Assembly: GCA_945895265.1 (NCBI GenBank)
Contig: CAMDEF010000001.1
Coordinates: forward strand, 1-64,000
From: Bordetella parapertussis
Lineage (GTDB): Bacteria > Pseudomonadota > Gammaproteobacteria > Burkholderiales > Burkholderiaceae_B
Length of the DNA: 64,000 nucleotides
Direction: 5' to 3'
Below, piece after piece: positions 1 through 8,659 of this stretch. Numbering within the stretch: position 1 is the stretch's first letter; each line of letters starts with the position of its first letter. Made by a program: the position numbers and the translations under genes. The notes under the pieces are model-generated. The model was given only the letters and a program-made list of their open reading frames with translations, was not told the DNA's origin and made no database searches.

Positions 1-222
1 ATCTGGGCTTTAACACCCAAACTTTTATTTCCTTACTTCTTTGTGAGCACTTGATTTCGTTTGCAATCTACTGACCTGTTACAGCCAGCAAACCTGCGAC
101 ACTCATTCCAAGCGCCCACACTTATCGGTTGTCAAATTTTTAAAGAACATGGTATTCGGTACTTTTTACTTTGCTTTTGACTCAGAGCCAGTTGCCTGTC
201 TTTGTTTTGTCATCAGCACAGA
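1..222 (-). other. 5' leader of an rRNA operon (16S gene lies beyond the left edge)
   Basis: Read on the minus strand, this stretch has the typical betaproteobacterial pre-16S leader. A boxA-like antitermination element TGTTCTTTAAA lies at 149-139, followed directly by AATTTGACAACCGATAAG, a phrase known from Burkholderiales rRNA leaders. BoxA binds NusB/S10 to make rRNA transcription resistant to Rho. The leader starts just downstream of a strong promoter at 229-257 and runs out of the window, so 16S rRNA itself is not visible. Nothing in this stretch codes for protein. The same boxA phrase also occurs in 16S-23S spacers, but the promoter just upstream argues for the operon start. Confidence 0.7.
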
Positions 223-228
223 AACGAG

Positions 229-257
229 ATTATGGAGGATTTTTTTGTCTGTGTCAA
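229..257 (-). promoter_or_regulatory. Sigma-70 promoter of the rRNA operon (P1-like)
   Basis: On the minus strand there is a perfect -35 TTGACA (257-252), a 17-base spacer and a -10 CATAAT (234-229, 5 of 6 to consensus). An AT-rich stretch follows upstream at 258-272 and could act as an UP element. The start of transcription would fall near 222. Position, strength and orientation fit the rRNA leader that follows. Bases 258-374 between this promoter and rng hold no other gene. A weak plus-strand TAATAT at 331-336 could be part of the rng promoter. Confidence 0.72.
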
Positions 258-374
258 ATTAGGTGTTAAACAATTTGCACTGACGACTGCCTGAAAACCC
301 CTGCCAAAACTTTTGCTCTGCCAAGCCCGCTAATATAGCATGAATACGGATAGCACTTCTACCCTGAGAGACTT

Positions 375-1838
375 ATGACCGAAGATATTCTGATTAACGT
401 CACCCCTTTTGAGACCCGCGTGGCCTTGGTGGCTCAGGGAGCGGTACAAGAACTGCACATGGAGCGAGCGATTCAACGCGGGCAGGTGGGCAACATTTAC
501 CTAGGTAAGGTTGTACGCGTCTTGCCCGGCATGCAGAGCGCCTTCATTGATATTGGCCTTGAAAAAGCCGCTTTCTTGCACATCGCAGATTTGCGCGAAA
601 ACCGTAATGCACGCACTCAAAACACCCCCACGATCGCCATTGAAAAACTGCTATTTGAGGGGCAAAGCCTGATGACTCAGGTGATTAAGGACCCCATCGG
701 TACCAAGGGCGCGCGACTGTCGACGCAAATCAGCATTGCTGGGCGGATGCTGGTTTACTTGCCGCACGAACCTCATATCGGCATCTCGCAGAAAATTGGC
801 TCAGAGAGTGAGCGCCAAGCACTGCGCGACCGCGTGCAGGCTCTGGTACCCGCAGCTGAGAAAGGCGGATTTATTGTGCGCACGCAGGCCGAACTCGCGA
901 CCGACGATGAACTCACTGCAGACCTGACGTATTTACAAAAGCTATGGGCCAACGTGCAGCAGGCGGCGCGCACGCTACCTGCGACTAGCCTCTTGCACCA
1001 AGACCTGAGTTTGGCACAGCGGGTGCTGCGTGACATGGTCACACCCAACACGCATCGTATCTTGGTGGATTCTCGCAGCACTTACGCAGAGCTTGACACC
1101 TGGGCCCAAACGTACACACCCTCGGTCACAACACGCATTGAGCACTACAGCGGTGAGCGGCCATTATTTGACACTGCAAACGTTGAAGAAGAAATCAAGT
1201 TAGCGCTGTCGCGACGCGTCGATTTGAAATCGGGTGGTTACCTCATCATTGATCAAACTGAGGCGCTCACCACGGTTGATGTGAACACCGGCGGCTTTGT
1301 TGGTGGTCGCAATTTTGACGACACGATTTTTAAAACCAATCTTGAGGCGGCGCAGGCTGCAGCACGTCAGTTAAGGCTGCGCAATCTGGGCGGGATCATC
1401 ATCATTGACTTCATTGATATGGATGAGCCAGGGCACCGCGAAGCCGTCATGACCGAACTCGAGAAGGCACTCGCGCCCGACCGTACGCGGATGACTATCA
1501 ACGGTTTTACGCAGTTGGGCTTAGTCGAGATGACACGCAAGCGCACGCGCGACTCGCTTGCACATCAACTGTGTGAGCCCTGCCCCACCTGCCAGGGGCG
1601 TGGCAACGTGCGTACCAATCGCAGTGTCTGCTACGAAATTTTGCGAGAAATTTTGCGCGAAGCACGACAATTTAATCCTCGCGAATTTAAGATACTGGCC
1701 TCGCAAAATGTTGTTGATCTATTTTTAGAAGAAGAGAGTCAACACCTTGCGCTGCTCGGTGACTTTGTCGGTAAGCGAATTTCACTTGAGGTTGCTCGCG
1801 ACTACAGCCAAGAGCAGTACGACATTGTGCTGAGCTAA
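375..1838 (+). CDS. rng: Ribonuclease G
   Basis: Single-strand endoribonuclease of the RNase E/G family, which matures the 5' end of 16S rRNA and decays mRNA in the cytoplasm. At 487 aa it matches E. coli RNase G (489 aa) and lacks the long C-terminal scaffold of RNase E. An S1 domain occupies about residues 35-120. The catalytic metal-binding acidic residues sit in TVDVNTGGF and IIIIDFIDMD, and the Zn-link motif CPTC lies near residue 405. ATG start preceded by GAGAG. It diverges from the rRNA operon promoter on its left, which fits its role in rRNA processing, although the adjacency may be chance. Confidence 0.97.
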   Translation: MTEDILINVTPFETRVALVAQGAVQELHMERAIQRGQVGNIYLGKVVRVLPGMQSAFIDIGLEKAAFLHIADLRENRNARTQNTPTIAIEKLLFEGQSLMTQVIKDPIGTKGARLSTQISIAGRMLVYLPHEPHIGISQKIGSESERQALRDRVQALVPAAEKGGFIVRTQAELATDDELTADLTYLQKLWANVQQAARTLPATSLLHQDLSLAQRVLRDMVTPNTHRILVDSRSTYAELDTWAQTYTPSVTTRIEHYSGERPLFDTANVEEEIKLALSRRVDLKSGGYLIIDQTEALTTVDVNTGGFVGGRNFDDTIFKTNLEAAQAAARQLRLRNLGGIIIIDFIDMDEPGHREAVMTELEKALAPDRTRMTINGFTQLGLVEMTRKRTRDSLAHQLCEPCPTCQGRGNVRTNRSVCYEILREILREARQFNPREFKILASQNVVDLFLEEESQHLALLGDFVGKRISLEVARDYSQEQYDIVLS

Positions 1839-1955
1839 AGCCGTCAAAACACTGACAGGCTAAAAGACATTAAGGGGCGCACACGCGACTGCTCTTGATT
1901 CACTTGCACCAGATCCATCCCGAATCACGCACACTGAACGCTGGAGTCGAAAACC

Positions 1956-2807
1956 TTACTTCAAGCTAAATTTTTGTGCGCGAATATATTCGCCAAAATC
2001 CTCACGCTCAGGCATTGAATAATGGCGGGCTTTATCTTCAGACCAACCATTGAAATCAACATCTGGGTAGCGCGAGCTATAGCGTTGTTTACGTAACGGA
2101 AACAACGCATGGCGGCGCTGGTCGTATTCGTCGATCTGCGCGCGAACATCCGCTTCGTCGAAACGGTCGGTGTGCACCGTCGTACCCAGTGGCAGCCGGG
2201 GGATAATGCGCCCGCCTTCAACGGGGTAGCCAACACACAGACCGGCAATCGGAAATACCGCCTCGGGCAAACCAAGAAGGTCGCTGGTTTCTCTCGAGTG
2301 ATTACGTACCGCGCTAATAGGCACGGTACCTAAGCCGACGGCCTCGGCCGCGCGAATAAACTGCGATAACACCAAACCCGCGTCAACCGCAGCGTTCATA
2401 AAGTGATCAAGGTGCTCGTTGACAAAAGGCTTGCCCCGCCACTGACCGATCTGGCGGATCCGGCGATTGTTACCGCAGAACACTAAAAACACCGGAGCGT
2501 CATTGATCCAAGGCATATCAGGGATAAATGACGCGATCGCTTTGATTTTTGCGCGATCTGTCACTTGGATGATATCGGCTTGCTGTAAATCAGATTTAGA
2601 GGGGGCCGATAAGGCGCAGGCGAACAGCAGCTTCAAGACATCGGCGTCGATCGCCTGTTCTGTCCAACGGCGATGGGAGCTGTGACTGAGCATGCGTAAA
2701 AGTTCGCTCGCATTGGGCAGCCCCTCAGGAACGTTAAACGTTTCGCCAAATCTGGCTAGCGCTGCGCTGGCGAGTTTCTCGGTAATAGGATCGTTTGGTT
2801 GACTCAT
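1956..2807 (-). CDS. Nitroreductase family protein (NfsA-like FMN oxidoreductase)
   Basis: A 283-aa FMN-dependent, probably NAD(P)H-using oxidoreductase of the nitroreductase fold. The N-terminal flavin-binding RRWTEQAID and ALSAPSKSDLQ segments (about residues 46-75) are typical, as is AAEAVGLGTVPISAVRN near 155-170, which shapes the second flavin site. The C-terminal extension with a long charged helix (YDQRRHALFPLRKQRYSSRY) is NfsA-like. The physiological substrate cannot be told from sequence; quinones, nitroaromatics or flavins are possible. It is a single gene, with rng ending convergently 117 bases away and an AT-rich gap upstream. Confidence 0.85.
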   Translation of the reverse strand: MSQPNDPITEKLASAALARFGETFNVPEGLPNASELLRMLSHSSHRRWTEQAIDADVLKLLFACALSAPSKSDLQQADIIQVTDRAKIKAIASFIPDMPWINDAPVFLVFCGNNRRIRQIGQWRGKPFVNEHLDHFMNAAVDAGLVLSQFIRAAEAVGLGTVPISAVRNHSRETSDLLGLPEAVFPIAGLCVGYPVEGGRIIPRLPLGTTVHTDRFDEADVRAQIDEYDQRRHALFPLRKQRYSSRYPDVDFNGWSEDKARHYSMPEREDFGEYIRAQKFSLK

Positions 2808-2880
2808 GTTTGCCCCTGTCGCCCTTGCCTGAAGGCTGGAATGCCGCAGGCTTATCTATTTTATGTATCCGGATTGATTT

Positions 2881-2970
2881 AATTAATTTGTCATTCAACT
2901 CTATAAATTTTCAGATTTTATTAAAAAAATAAACCTAATAATTTCATTAACATAGATATTTAATTTAATA
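2881..2970. other. Extremely AT-rich intergenic island
   Basis: Only 12 of these 90 bases are G or C (about 13%), against a window that is clearly above 50% GC. It lies in the 236-base gap between the end of msbA and the start of the nitroreductase, upstream of the latter. Runs of A and T on both strands suggest bent or easily melted DNA. No ORF, terminator or clear inverted repeat is visible. A minus-strand TAAAAT (about 2861-2866) could be a -10 for the nitroreductase, with only a poor -35. Confidence 0.6.
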
Positions 2971-3022
2971 ATTAAGTTTAGATCAGACCTTGCATGCTAA
3001 TGCGAGTTTGTACAACCGGTTA

Positions 3023-3050
3023 TTTCATCTTGTTCGTTTCATCTTATTCG
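3023..3050. repeat. 14-base tandem duplication across the msbA stop codon
   Basis: TTTCATCTTGTTCG (3023-3036) is followed at once by TTTCATCTTATTCG (3037-3050), 13 of 14 identical. The msbA stop codon lies in the second copy, so the duplication covers the last codons and the start of the 3' untranslated region. It looks like a simple slippage duplication. No function is evident. Confidence 0.6.
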
Positions 3051-4819
3051 TCACGAAACTGCATTTGATATAAGCCGGCATAAGCACCGCCTAGCGCCAG
3101 CAACTCGACGTGCGAACCCTGCTCGACCACCCTGCCCCGATCCATCACCACGATCTTATCGGCGTTTTGTACGGTCGATAAGCGATGCGCAATCACAAGG
3201 GTAGTACGCCCTTTCATCAAGGTTTCGAGTGAGGCTTGCACCTGCCGCTCGGATTCGTTATCTAGTGCAGACGTGGCTTCATCAAGTATCAGTATCGGGG
3301 CATTTTTAATCAATGCGCGTGCAATCGCCAGACGCTGGCGCTGTCCACCCGACAGTCGCGTGGCGTTTTCACCGACCTTTGTTTGTATCCCTAAGGGCAG
3401 GCTATCCACAAACTCAAGCAAGTTCGCCGCTTGCAACGCCGCACGAATCTCAGCCTCAGAGGCATCGTGAAGTGCCCCATAACCCACGTTGACCGCAATC
3501 GTGTCGTCAAACAAAACAACGTCTTGACTCACCAACGAGAGTTGCTCGCGCAGATTACGCAGCGATACTGACTCGATATCGCGGTCATCAATCAACACTT
3601 GACCGCTGGCAGGCGCCACAAAGCGCGGCAGCATATTGACCAAGGTCGTTTTACCGCTACCCGAGCGCCCCACCAGGGCGATCGTTTGGCCTGGCTCGGC
3701 CACAATACTGACTTGATTCAACGTATCAACCTCAGCCTCTGGAAAGCGATGCGACAACGCTCTGAACTCAACCCGGCCGTTGACTCGGCCCTCAAAGGCC
3801 CCGGTGGCTTGGTCGACCTCAGAGGGCTGATCGACCAAAATAAACACGCTTTCGGCCGACACCAGCATCTTTTGAGTGCGACTCGCGACCTTGGTCAAGC
3901 GCTTAATCGGATCAAAAATCTGCGCAAGGGCTGCCATGAAGGCGGCAAAACTACCCACCGTTAAGGTGCCGGCATTGCCTTGACTTAACGCGACCGAGAT
4001 CACCGCCGCAACGGCGATTGCCGTCACAACTTGAGTAATCGGGGTCAGCGCCGCATCTGAGGTTGCTGCCCGCATGTCAAAGCGCCGTAAGCGGCCGCTG
4101 ACATAGGCAAAGCGCTTACGCTCAAACGCATACCCATCAAACAGTTTCACCACGCGCTGGCCGTCAATCCCTTCATTGACAACACGCGTGAGCTCGGCGT
4201 TCATGTTGACGGTGTCTCGATTAATGCGGCGCATGCGAGCGATAAAACCCCGCGAGATCAACACCGAAATCGGCATTGTCACCAAAATGATAAGCGTCAA
4301 CTGCCACGACATATACAGCAGCACTCCGATCATTGCGATCACCACCAGCGACTCGCGCACGACGACTGTCAATACATCGGTGGCGTAGCTTGTGACGTTG
4401 CCCGCATCAACGGTGAAGCGATTCAATAAACGCCCGGTATCGCCTTTTTTGAACTCGCTGTCGGGCATCGACAAGAGTTTTTCGAACATGTCGGCGCGTA
4501 CGCCCAATAAAACGTTATTGGCCACCCAGGCCAGCAAATAATCACTAAAAAAGTTACAGACTCCTCGCAAGGTAATCAACGCAATAATGGCCAGGGGCAC
4601 TTGCCAGACGTACTCGGGCTTGGCACCAGAGAATCCCTCGTCAAGCAACGGTTTCATTGCCACAGCTAGCGTGGGCTGCGTCGCCGCGGCACCAGCCATA
4701 AACAGCACGGCGAGCGCAAGGCCTTTCCAGTAGGCCCCAACGCGTTCGTAAATACGACGCCACAAGGTGCGGCTCAAGGGAGACGATGAGCTAGCAGGTA
4801 GGCCGGTCAATTGAGTCAA
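3044..4819 (-). CDS. msbA: Lipid A export ABC transporter ATP-binding/permease MsbA
   Basis: Homodimeric inner-membrane flippase that moves lipid A-core from the inner to the outer leaflet. At 591 aa it has the family length. Six hydrophobic segments fall in residues 30-310. The nucleotide-binding domain (about 350-591) has Walker A GRSGSGKTT, signature LSGGQRQR, Walker B ILILDEATSALD and H-loop AHRLST. The reading frame opens with a TTG codon (MTQLTGLPAS) and has a weak ribosome-binding site; no ATG is available close by. It is divergent from a heptosyltransferase gene, consistent with an LPS neighbourhood. Confidence 0.95.
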   Translation of the reverse strand: MTQLTGLPASSSSPLSRTLWRRIYERVGAYWKGLALAVLFMAGAAATQPTLAVAMKPLLDEGFSGAKPEYVWQVPLAIIALITLRGVCNFFSDYLLAWVANNVLLGVRADMFEKLLSMPDSEFKKGDTGRLLNRFTVDAGNVTSYATDVLTVVVRESLVVIAMIGVLLYMSWQLTLIILVTMPISVLISRGFIARMRRINRDTVNMNAELTRVVNEGIDGQRVVKLFDGYAFERKRFAYVSGRLRRFDMRAATSDAALTPITQVVTAIAVAAVISVALSQGNAGTLTVGSFAAFMAALAQIFDPIKRLTKVASRTQKMLVSAESVFILVDQPSEVDQATGAFEGRVNGRVEFRALSHRFPEAEVDTLNQVSIVAEPGQTIALVGRSGSGKTTLVNMLPRFVAPASGQVLIDDRDIESVSLRNLREQLSLVSQDVVLFDDTIAVNVGYGALHDASEAEIRAALQAANLLEFVDSLPLGIQTKVGENATRLSGGQRQRLAIARALIKNAPILILDEATSALDNESERQVQASLETLMKGRTTLVIAHRLSTVQNADKIVVMDRGRVVEQGSHVELLALGGAYAGLYQMQFRDE

Positions 4820-4921
4820 AATAACGCTCGGGTCAGCATAAAACTGAAGTTTACCCGCTCTGGGTCAGATCTTTAATGAACGGCTCGCTGAGCACCAACG
4901 CATAAAACGTCGGGAGGCAAC

Positions 4922-4950
4922 TTGGGCAGCAGGCGCACTTGTCGTATCCT
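4922..4950 (+). promoter_or_regulatory. Candidate sigma-70 promoter for the GT9 gene
   Basis: TTGGGC (4922-4927), a 17-base spacer and TATCCT (4945-4950) lie 30 bases ahead of the glycosyltransferase start at 4980, in the 160-base divergent gap with msbA. The spacing is ideal but both hexamers are only partial matches, so this is tentative. Confidence 0.35.
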
Positions 4951-4979
4951 TACGCCATGAACTTAAGGTTAAATCAGTC

Positions 4980-5936
4980 ATGCAACAAGAACCTATTTTG
5001 ATCCGTTTACCAAACTGGGTAGGCGACGTCTGTATGAGTCTGCCGGTACTCGATATGCTGCGTCGGCTAAACATACCGTTCGCGGTTTGCGCACGCGGTT
5101 GGGCAAAAGACCTGTTAGCAGGCTTAGGGACTGCAGGCTTTGTACCGATGTCTGGCCGACTGATTGAAGACGTCGTTGAAGTGCGAGACTGGCGAAAACG
5201 GCACCCAACATTCAGGCGTGGGCTCATTTTGCCCGATTCGCTTTCAAGTGCCTTATGTTTTCGCCTTGCTGGCTTGAAGAGCGCTGGTTGGCGCGACGAT
5301 GGTCGAAGCCTGCTATTGCGCTGGCCGCTGCGCAAACCCACAGAGCCGTTGCATGCGGTGCAAAGTCACTTTGTCATGGCCAAACAAGCCCTCGCGGCTT
5401 GGGGCGTTGGCGCTCAGCCGCAAATGCTGCCTGAGCGTTTACATCTGCCTTTAACCAAGACGCAGACACAAAGTGCCCACGACCATCTCAGCGCTGCGGG
5501 CCTGAAGGCGGGTGAGTTTGTGCTGATCGCCCCAACCGCAACGGGTACTCATAAAGGGCAAGCGAAGGTCTGGCCGCAGTTTGATGCATACACTCGCATC
5601 CTACAAAACAACGGCGTACGGGTGGCAATGTGCCCGCCTAAGGCTGAACAAGCGGCCGCGCAACGGGCCGTGCCCACGGCCGACTTGATCGACCCCCTAA
5701 GGCTCGGTGGCTTTTGTGCACTCACACGTTTGGCCAAAGTTGTCATTTGCAATGATTCGGGGGTATCGCACCTGTGCGCAACCGTCGGAGCCAAGCAAAT
5801 CACACTGTTTGGCGTCACCGACCCCACGCATACCGGCCCCTGGAATCCTGAAAGTATTAATTTAGGGCAGCTTGGACGTTGGCCGACCGTTGGTGAAGTC
5901 GTGGCACGAACGCAACCATTTTTTGTTTCTCAATAA
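4980..5936 (+). CDS. Glycosyltransferase family 9, LPS heptosyltransferase-like
   Basis: ADP-heptose:LPS heptosyltransferase family protein (318 aa), expected to add a heptose to the LPS inner core at the cytoplasmic face. The N-terminal nucleotide-sugar fold opens with ILIRLPNWVGDVCMSLPVL, the WaaF/WaaC signature. The donor-binding segment NDSGVSHLCATVGAKQITLFG with TDPTHTGPWNP is near residues 255-290. WaaF is the closest recognisable type, but WaaC or WaaQ roles cannot be excluded, so no symbol is given. It is divergent from msbA and followed after 49 bases by a DUF218 gene on the same strand. Confidence 0.88.
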   Translation: MQQEPILIRLPNWVGDVCMSLPVLDMLRRLNIPFAVCARGWAKDLLAGLGTAGFVPMSGRLIEDVVEVRDWRKRHPTFRRGLILPDSLSSALCFRLAGLKSAGWRDDGRSLLLRWPLRKPTEPLHAVQSHFVMAKQALAAWGVGAQPQMLPERLHLPLTKTQTQSAHDHLSAAGLKAGEFVLIAPTATGTHKGQAKVWPQFDAYTRILQNNGVRVAMCPPKAEQAAAQRAVPTADLIDPLRLGGFCALTRLAKVVICNDSGVSHLCATVGAKQITLFGVTDPTHTGPWNPESINLGQLGRWPTVGEVVARTQPFFVSQ

Positions 5937-5985
5937 TGCGATGTCGACATTGAAGCTTTCTAAAATATTTTCTGATTAAGCTACC

Positions 5986-6753
5986 TTGCTTTCACAAATC
6001 CCTTTCTCGAATCTGTTTTTATATCCACCTAGCTTGGGGCTACTGCTCTTAGTGATTGCCTTGCTTTGTGCGTTGTGGTCGCACAAACGCACCGCGGTGC
6101 TCATTTCAACCTTAGGTCTGGGTTGGATATTGATGTGGTCATTGCCCATCACTTCACTTTATTTTGGCGGCAAACTTGAAACCCGTTATGCCTATGTCGA
6201 AGCTGCGCGTGCGCCGCGCGCTGATGTGATTGTGGTGCTAGGAGGTAACACGCAAGCCAATCGCGCGAACTGGTTTGAGCCTTACAACCGAGCAACAGCC
6301 TTTGATCGAATTGATCGCGCTGCAGCCCTGTACTTCGCTGGGCGTGCACCAAAGATTTTGTTATCGGGTGGTGCACTAGAGGGCAAGGTCAGCGAGGCGC
6401 GGATCATGGCCAAAGTCTTGCGCCAGCGTGGCGTGCCAGAGTCGGCGCTGATTCTAGAAAATGATAGCCGCCATACCTACGAAAATGCACAGTTTTCAGA
6501 TCGTGTGATGCAACACGCTCAGCTGAAACGCGCACTGTTAGTGACGTCTGCTTTGCACATGCCCCGTGCGCTGGCAACCTTTATCCAACGTGGGATTGAT
6601 ACTTTACCGGCGTCAAGCGCACCGCAAATCACACTACCCGATGACGAGACGCTCAACCCCTGGCTGCCGCACATTCGCAGCCTTGAAGCAAGCCGAACCA
6701 TCATCAAAGAATATCTAGGGCTCTTGGGTTATTGGATGCGCGGTTGGGTGTGA
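5986..6753 (+). CDS. YdcF/SanA/ElyC family protein (DUF218)
   Basis: A 255-aa membrane-anchored DUF218 protein. Two hydrophobic segments lie at about residues 10-35 and 38-58. The DUF218 domain follows, with VIVVLGG near residue 83, ILLSGGALEGKVSEARIMA, the NDSRHTYENA motif and LLVTSALHMPRA. Members such as ElyC affect peptidoglycan and the lipid carrier undecaprenyl phosphate; the exact activity here is unknown. The start is TTG because an in-frame stop lies just upstream and no ATG precedes the first membrane segment. It ends only 8 bases from the convergent end of the next gene. Confidence 0.85.
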   Translation: MLSQIPFSNLFLYPPSLGLLLLVIALLCALWSHKRTAVLISTLGLGWILMWSLPITSLYFGGKLETRYAYVEAARAPRADVIVVLGGNTQANRANWFEPYNRATAFDRIDRAAALYFAGRAPKILLSGGALEGKVSEARIMAKVLRQRGVPESALILENDSRHTYENAQFSDRVMQHAQLKRALLVTSALHMPRALATFIQRGIDTLPASSAPQITLPDDETLNPWLPHIRSLEASRTIIKEYLGLLGYWMRGWV

Positions 6754-6761
6754 ACTGCGCG

Positions 6762-7919
6762 TCAGGTGCTTGCTTGAGCCGAGGTCATGGCGACGCGGCG
6801 AGCCTCAATACTTTCTGCATACAGTGCCTCGTATTTTTGCGCTGTAGCTGCCCAGGATAGCGATCCCACCAGCTCGGCCGCGTGAGACAACAGATGTGTG
6901 CGCAAGGTTTGATCTGTACTCAACGCGCGCAAGCCCTCAGCAATTTCGCTCGGGTCTTCTGGGTTATTTAACACCCAAGCGTCATGACGATGGGTCACAT
7001 AATGGCCAAAACCGCAAAACTCGGGCCCACTCACAATCACCGGCAGACCGTGCGCCATGGCCTCAAGAGGTGCCATACCGAAGCTATCCAATAAGGTCGG
7101 ATGTACGTAGACATCGGCAGCCTGGTAGTAAGGCGACACTTCGGGCGTCGGTTCGATCAGATTGACTCGGGCAACTAGCTTGGGGTAATTCAACCTTACA
7201 TAATCTGTCACGTCGGGTTGCGTTCCTACCACGGCCAGCCGAAAATTTTCGGGCAACTGGCTTAAGGCCTCAAGAACTGTGGCGAGCCCTTTTCGCAACG
7301 GGTTACGCGCCACGAGCAGGCACCCGATATCGTCTTGCGCCCAGCCTAGGATCGCACGGGTTTGCGAACGCACAACTGAATCAACCGCTACGCTGGTCGC
7401 CCCAGGGGCGATTGTAGCCACGATACATTGCTGACCATACGCATCGTGAATACGCTCTTTGAGCCAGCGCGACACGGCCACAACACGCGACCCCGTTTTA
7501 ACACGCATCGCTGCAGCTTCGAGCGATAGATACACGACATTACTAGGTTGCAAATAAACCAAAAACCGTCGCAAGGCACTAATACCGCTCAAACGACGAT
7601 AACGGATCGGGGCAACATGAATCACATGAATATGACCAGCACCACCGTTCATATGCGAATGAACCACATCAAAATTATCACGCGTGAGCCGCTTCGCCTG
7701 GCGCGCAAAATGCCATACCCGAACCCAGCTTGGCCATTTTCGACTCACCTTTACCCTAATCTGCTTTACTGGTAAATCATGCTCAAAGTCATGCGCGATC
7801 ACGGTCACATCATGGCGCTGGCACAGCACCTCGAACAAATTGACACCATACGCCTCAGCACCACCAAAGCGGCGGCCAAAGCGATCAATCAAGAGTGCGA
7901 TCCGCAAGCGTTCAGGCAC
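6762..7919 (-). CDS. Glycosyltransferase family 4 (GT-B)
   Basis: A 385-aa retaining GT-B glycosyltransferase, probably acting on a lipid-linked or LPS acceptor at the inner membrane. The N-terminal donor/acceptor domain has FGGAEAYGVNL, a GGAE glycine loop. The C-terminal domain has VARNPLRKGLATVLEAL and the EX7E region around HPTLLDSFGMAPLEAMAHG. It starts with GTG, overlapping the deacetylase stop by 8 bases, so it is translated as the last gene of the dnaE-led row. The sugar specificity is not readable. Confidence 0.88.
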   Translation of the reverse strand: MPERLRIALLIDRFGRRFGGAEAYGVNLFEVLCQRHDVTVIAHDFEHDLPVKQIRVKVSRKWPSWVRVWHFARQAKRLTRDNFDVVHSHMNGGAGHIHVIHVAPIRYRRLSGISALRRFLVYLQPSNVVYLSLEAAAMRVKTGSRVVAVSRWLKERIHDAYGQQCIVATIAPGATSVAVDSVVRSQTRAILGWAQDDIGCLLVARNPLRKGLATVLEALSQLPENFRLAVVGTQPDVTDYVRLNYPKLVARVNLIEPTPEVSPYYQAADVYVHPTLLDSFGMAPLEAMAHGLPVIVSGPEFCGFGHYVTHRHDAWVLNNPEDPSEIAEGLRALSTDQTLRTHLLSHAAELVGSLSWAATAQKYEALYAESIEARRVAMTSAQAST

Positions 7920-8634
7920 GTCGACGGTTCTCGTGTTGGCTTAAACATTGAATTAAAAAGCGGAATAGCGGCGTTGTCCGCCAGATCCCGACCCGTGGAA
8001 GCGCATAAAAATCATCTGAAATATCTGCCAGCCCCCGCGCGGTAGTTGTGGCGTTGGTATAGCCAACTTCTTGCGCTAAGCGTTGGTGTTCAGGTTCAAA
8101 ATCACCATAGGGGTAGCAGAAAGCAGTGACCTCTGAACCAAGCATCTCAGAGAGCACGATTCGAGAACGAATTAATTGCTCGCGAGCCGCCTCGAGGGAC
8201 AGCTCTGGCAGATGGACATGGTCGAGCGTATGTGAGCCGACCTCTTGACCCGCTTGTGCCCAAGCGAGCATCTCGCGCTTAGACATCAAATCTGAGGCCA
8301 CTACACCATTTTGCCTATCCCAAACGTTGCTGCCATCAAATTGATTGGCGACAAAGTAATTGGTAGATGTGAATTGATACGCTTGCAATACTGGCAACGC
8401 GTGTTCAAACACATTGCGAAAGCCATCATCAAAGGTAATGCCAAAAACTTTGCCAACTTTTTCACGTTTAAGATAAGGCATTAAATCGCGCATACTTAAG
8501 CCACGATAGCCTAAGCGATGCATCCAGCGCATCTGCCGTGCAAAACTTCTGGGGTGTACCGTTAAACCTCGATACGACGCACCACGCGGCGCCGGCTCTC
8601 CTACCTGGTGGTACATCAAGATTGGTATCGACAT
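7912..8634 (-). CDS. Polysaccharide deacetylase (NodB/CE4 family)
   Basis: CE4 carbohydrate esterase fold, 240 aa from the ATG at 8634 (MSIPILMYHQVG). Motif 1 GITFDDGF supplies the catalytic Asp pair, and motif 2 SHTLDH gives the metal-binding histidines. FCYPYGDF matches the later barrel motif. It would remove N-acetyl groups from a hexosamine-containing glycan. A longer in-frame TTG start at 8676 would overlap the upstream gene by 17 bases, but the family usually starts at the [MS][IV]P[IV]LMYHQV strand. No signal peptide is visible, so a cytoplasmic or membrane-associated site is likely. Confidence 0.87.
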   Translation of the reverse strand: MSIPILMYHQVGEPAPRGASYRGLTVHPRSFARQMRWMHRLGYRGLSMRDLMPYLKREKVGKVFGITFDDGFRNVFEHALPVLQAYQFTSTNYFVANQFDGSNVWDRQNGVVASDLMSKREMLAWAQAGQEVGSHTLDHVHLPELSLEAAREQLIRSRIVLSEMLGSEVTAFCYPYGDFEPEHQRLAQEVGYTNATTTARGLADISDDFYALPRVGIWRTTPLFRFLIQCLSQHENRRRA

Positions 8635-8659
8635 ATTCGCTAAATAGTAAGCATTCAGA

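Noticed and set aside
1839-1955. Terminator for rng or the nitroreductase in the convergent gap
   Set aside because: No stem of useful length followed by Ts could be found on either strand.
4865-5341. A 158-codon minus-strand ORF opposite the GT9 gene
   Set aside because: Antisense to a conserved glycosyltransferase, with basic and low-complexity composition and no plausible start signal.
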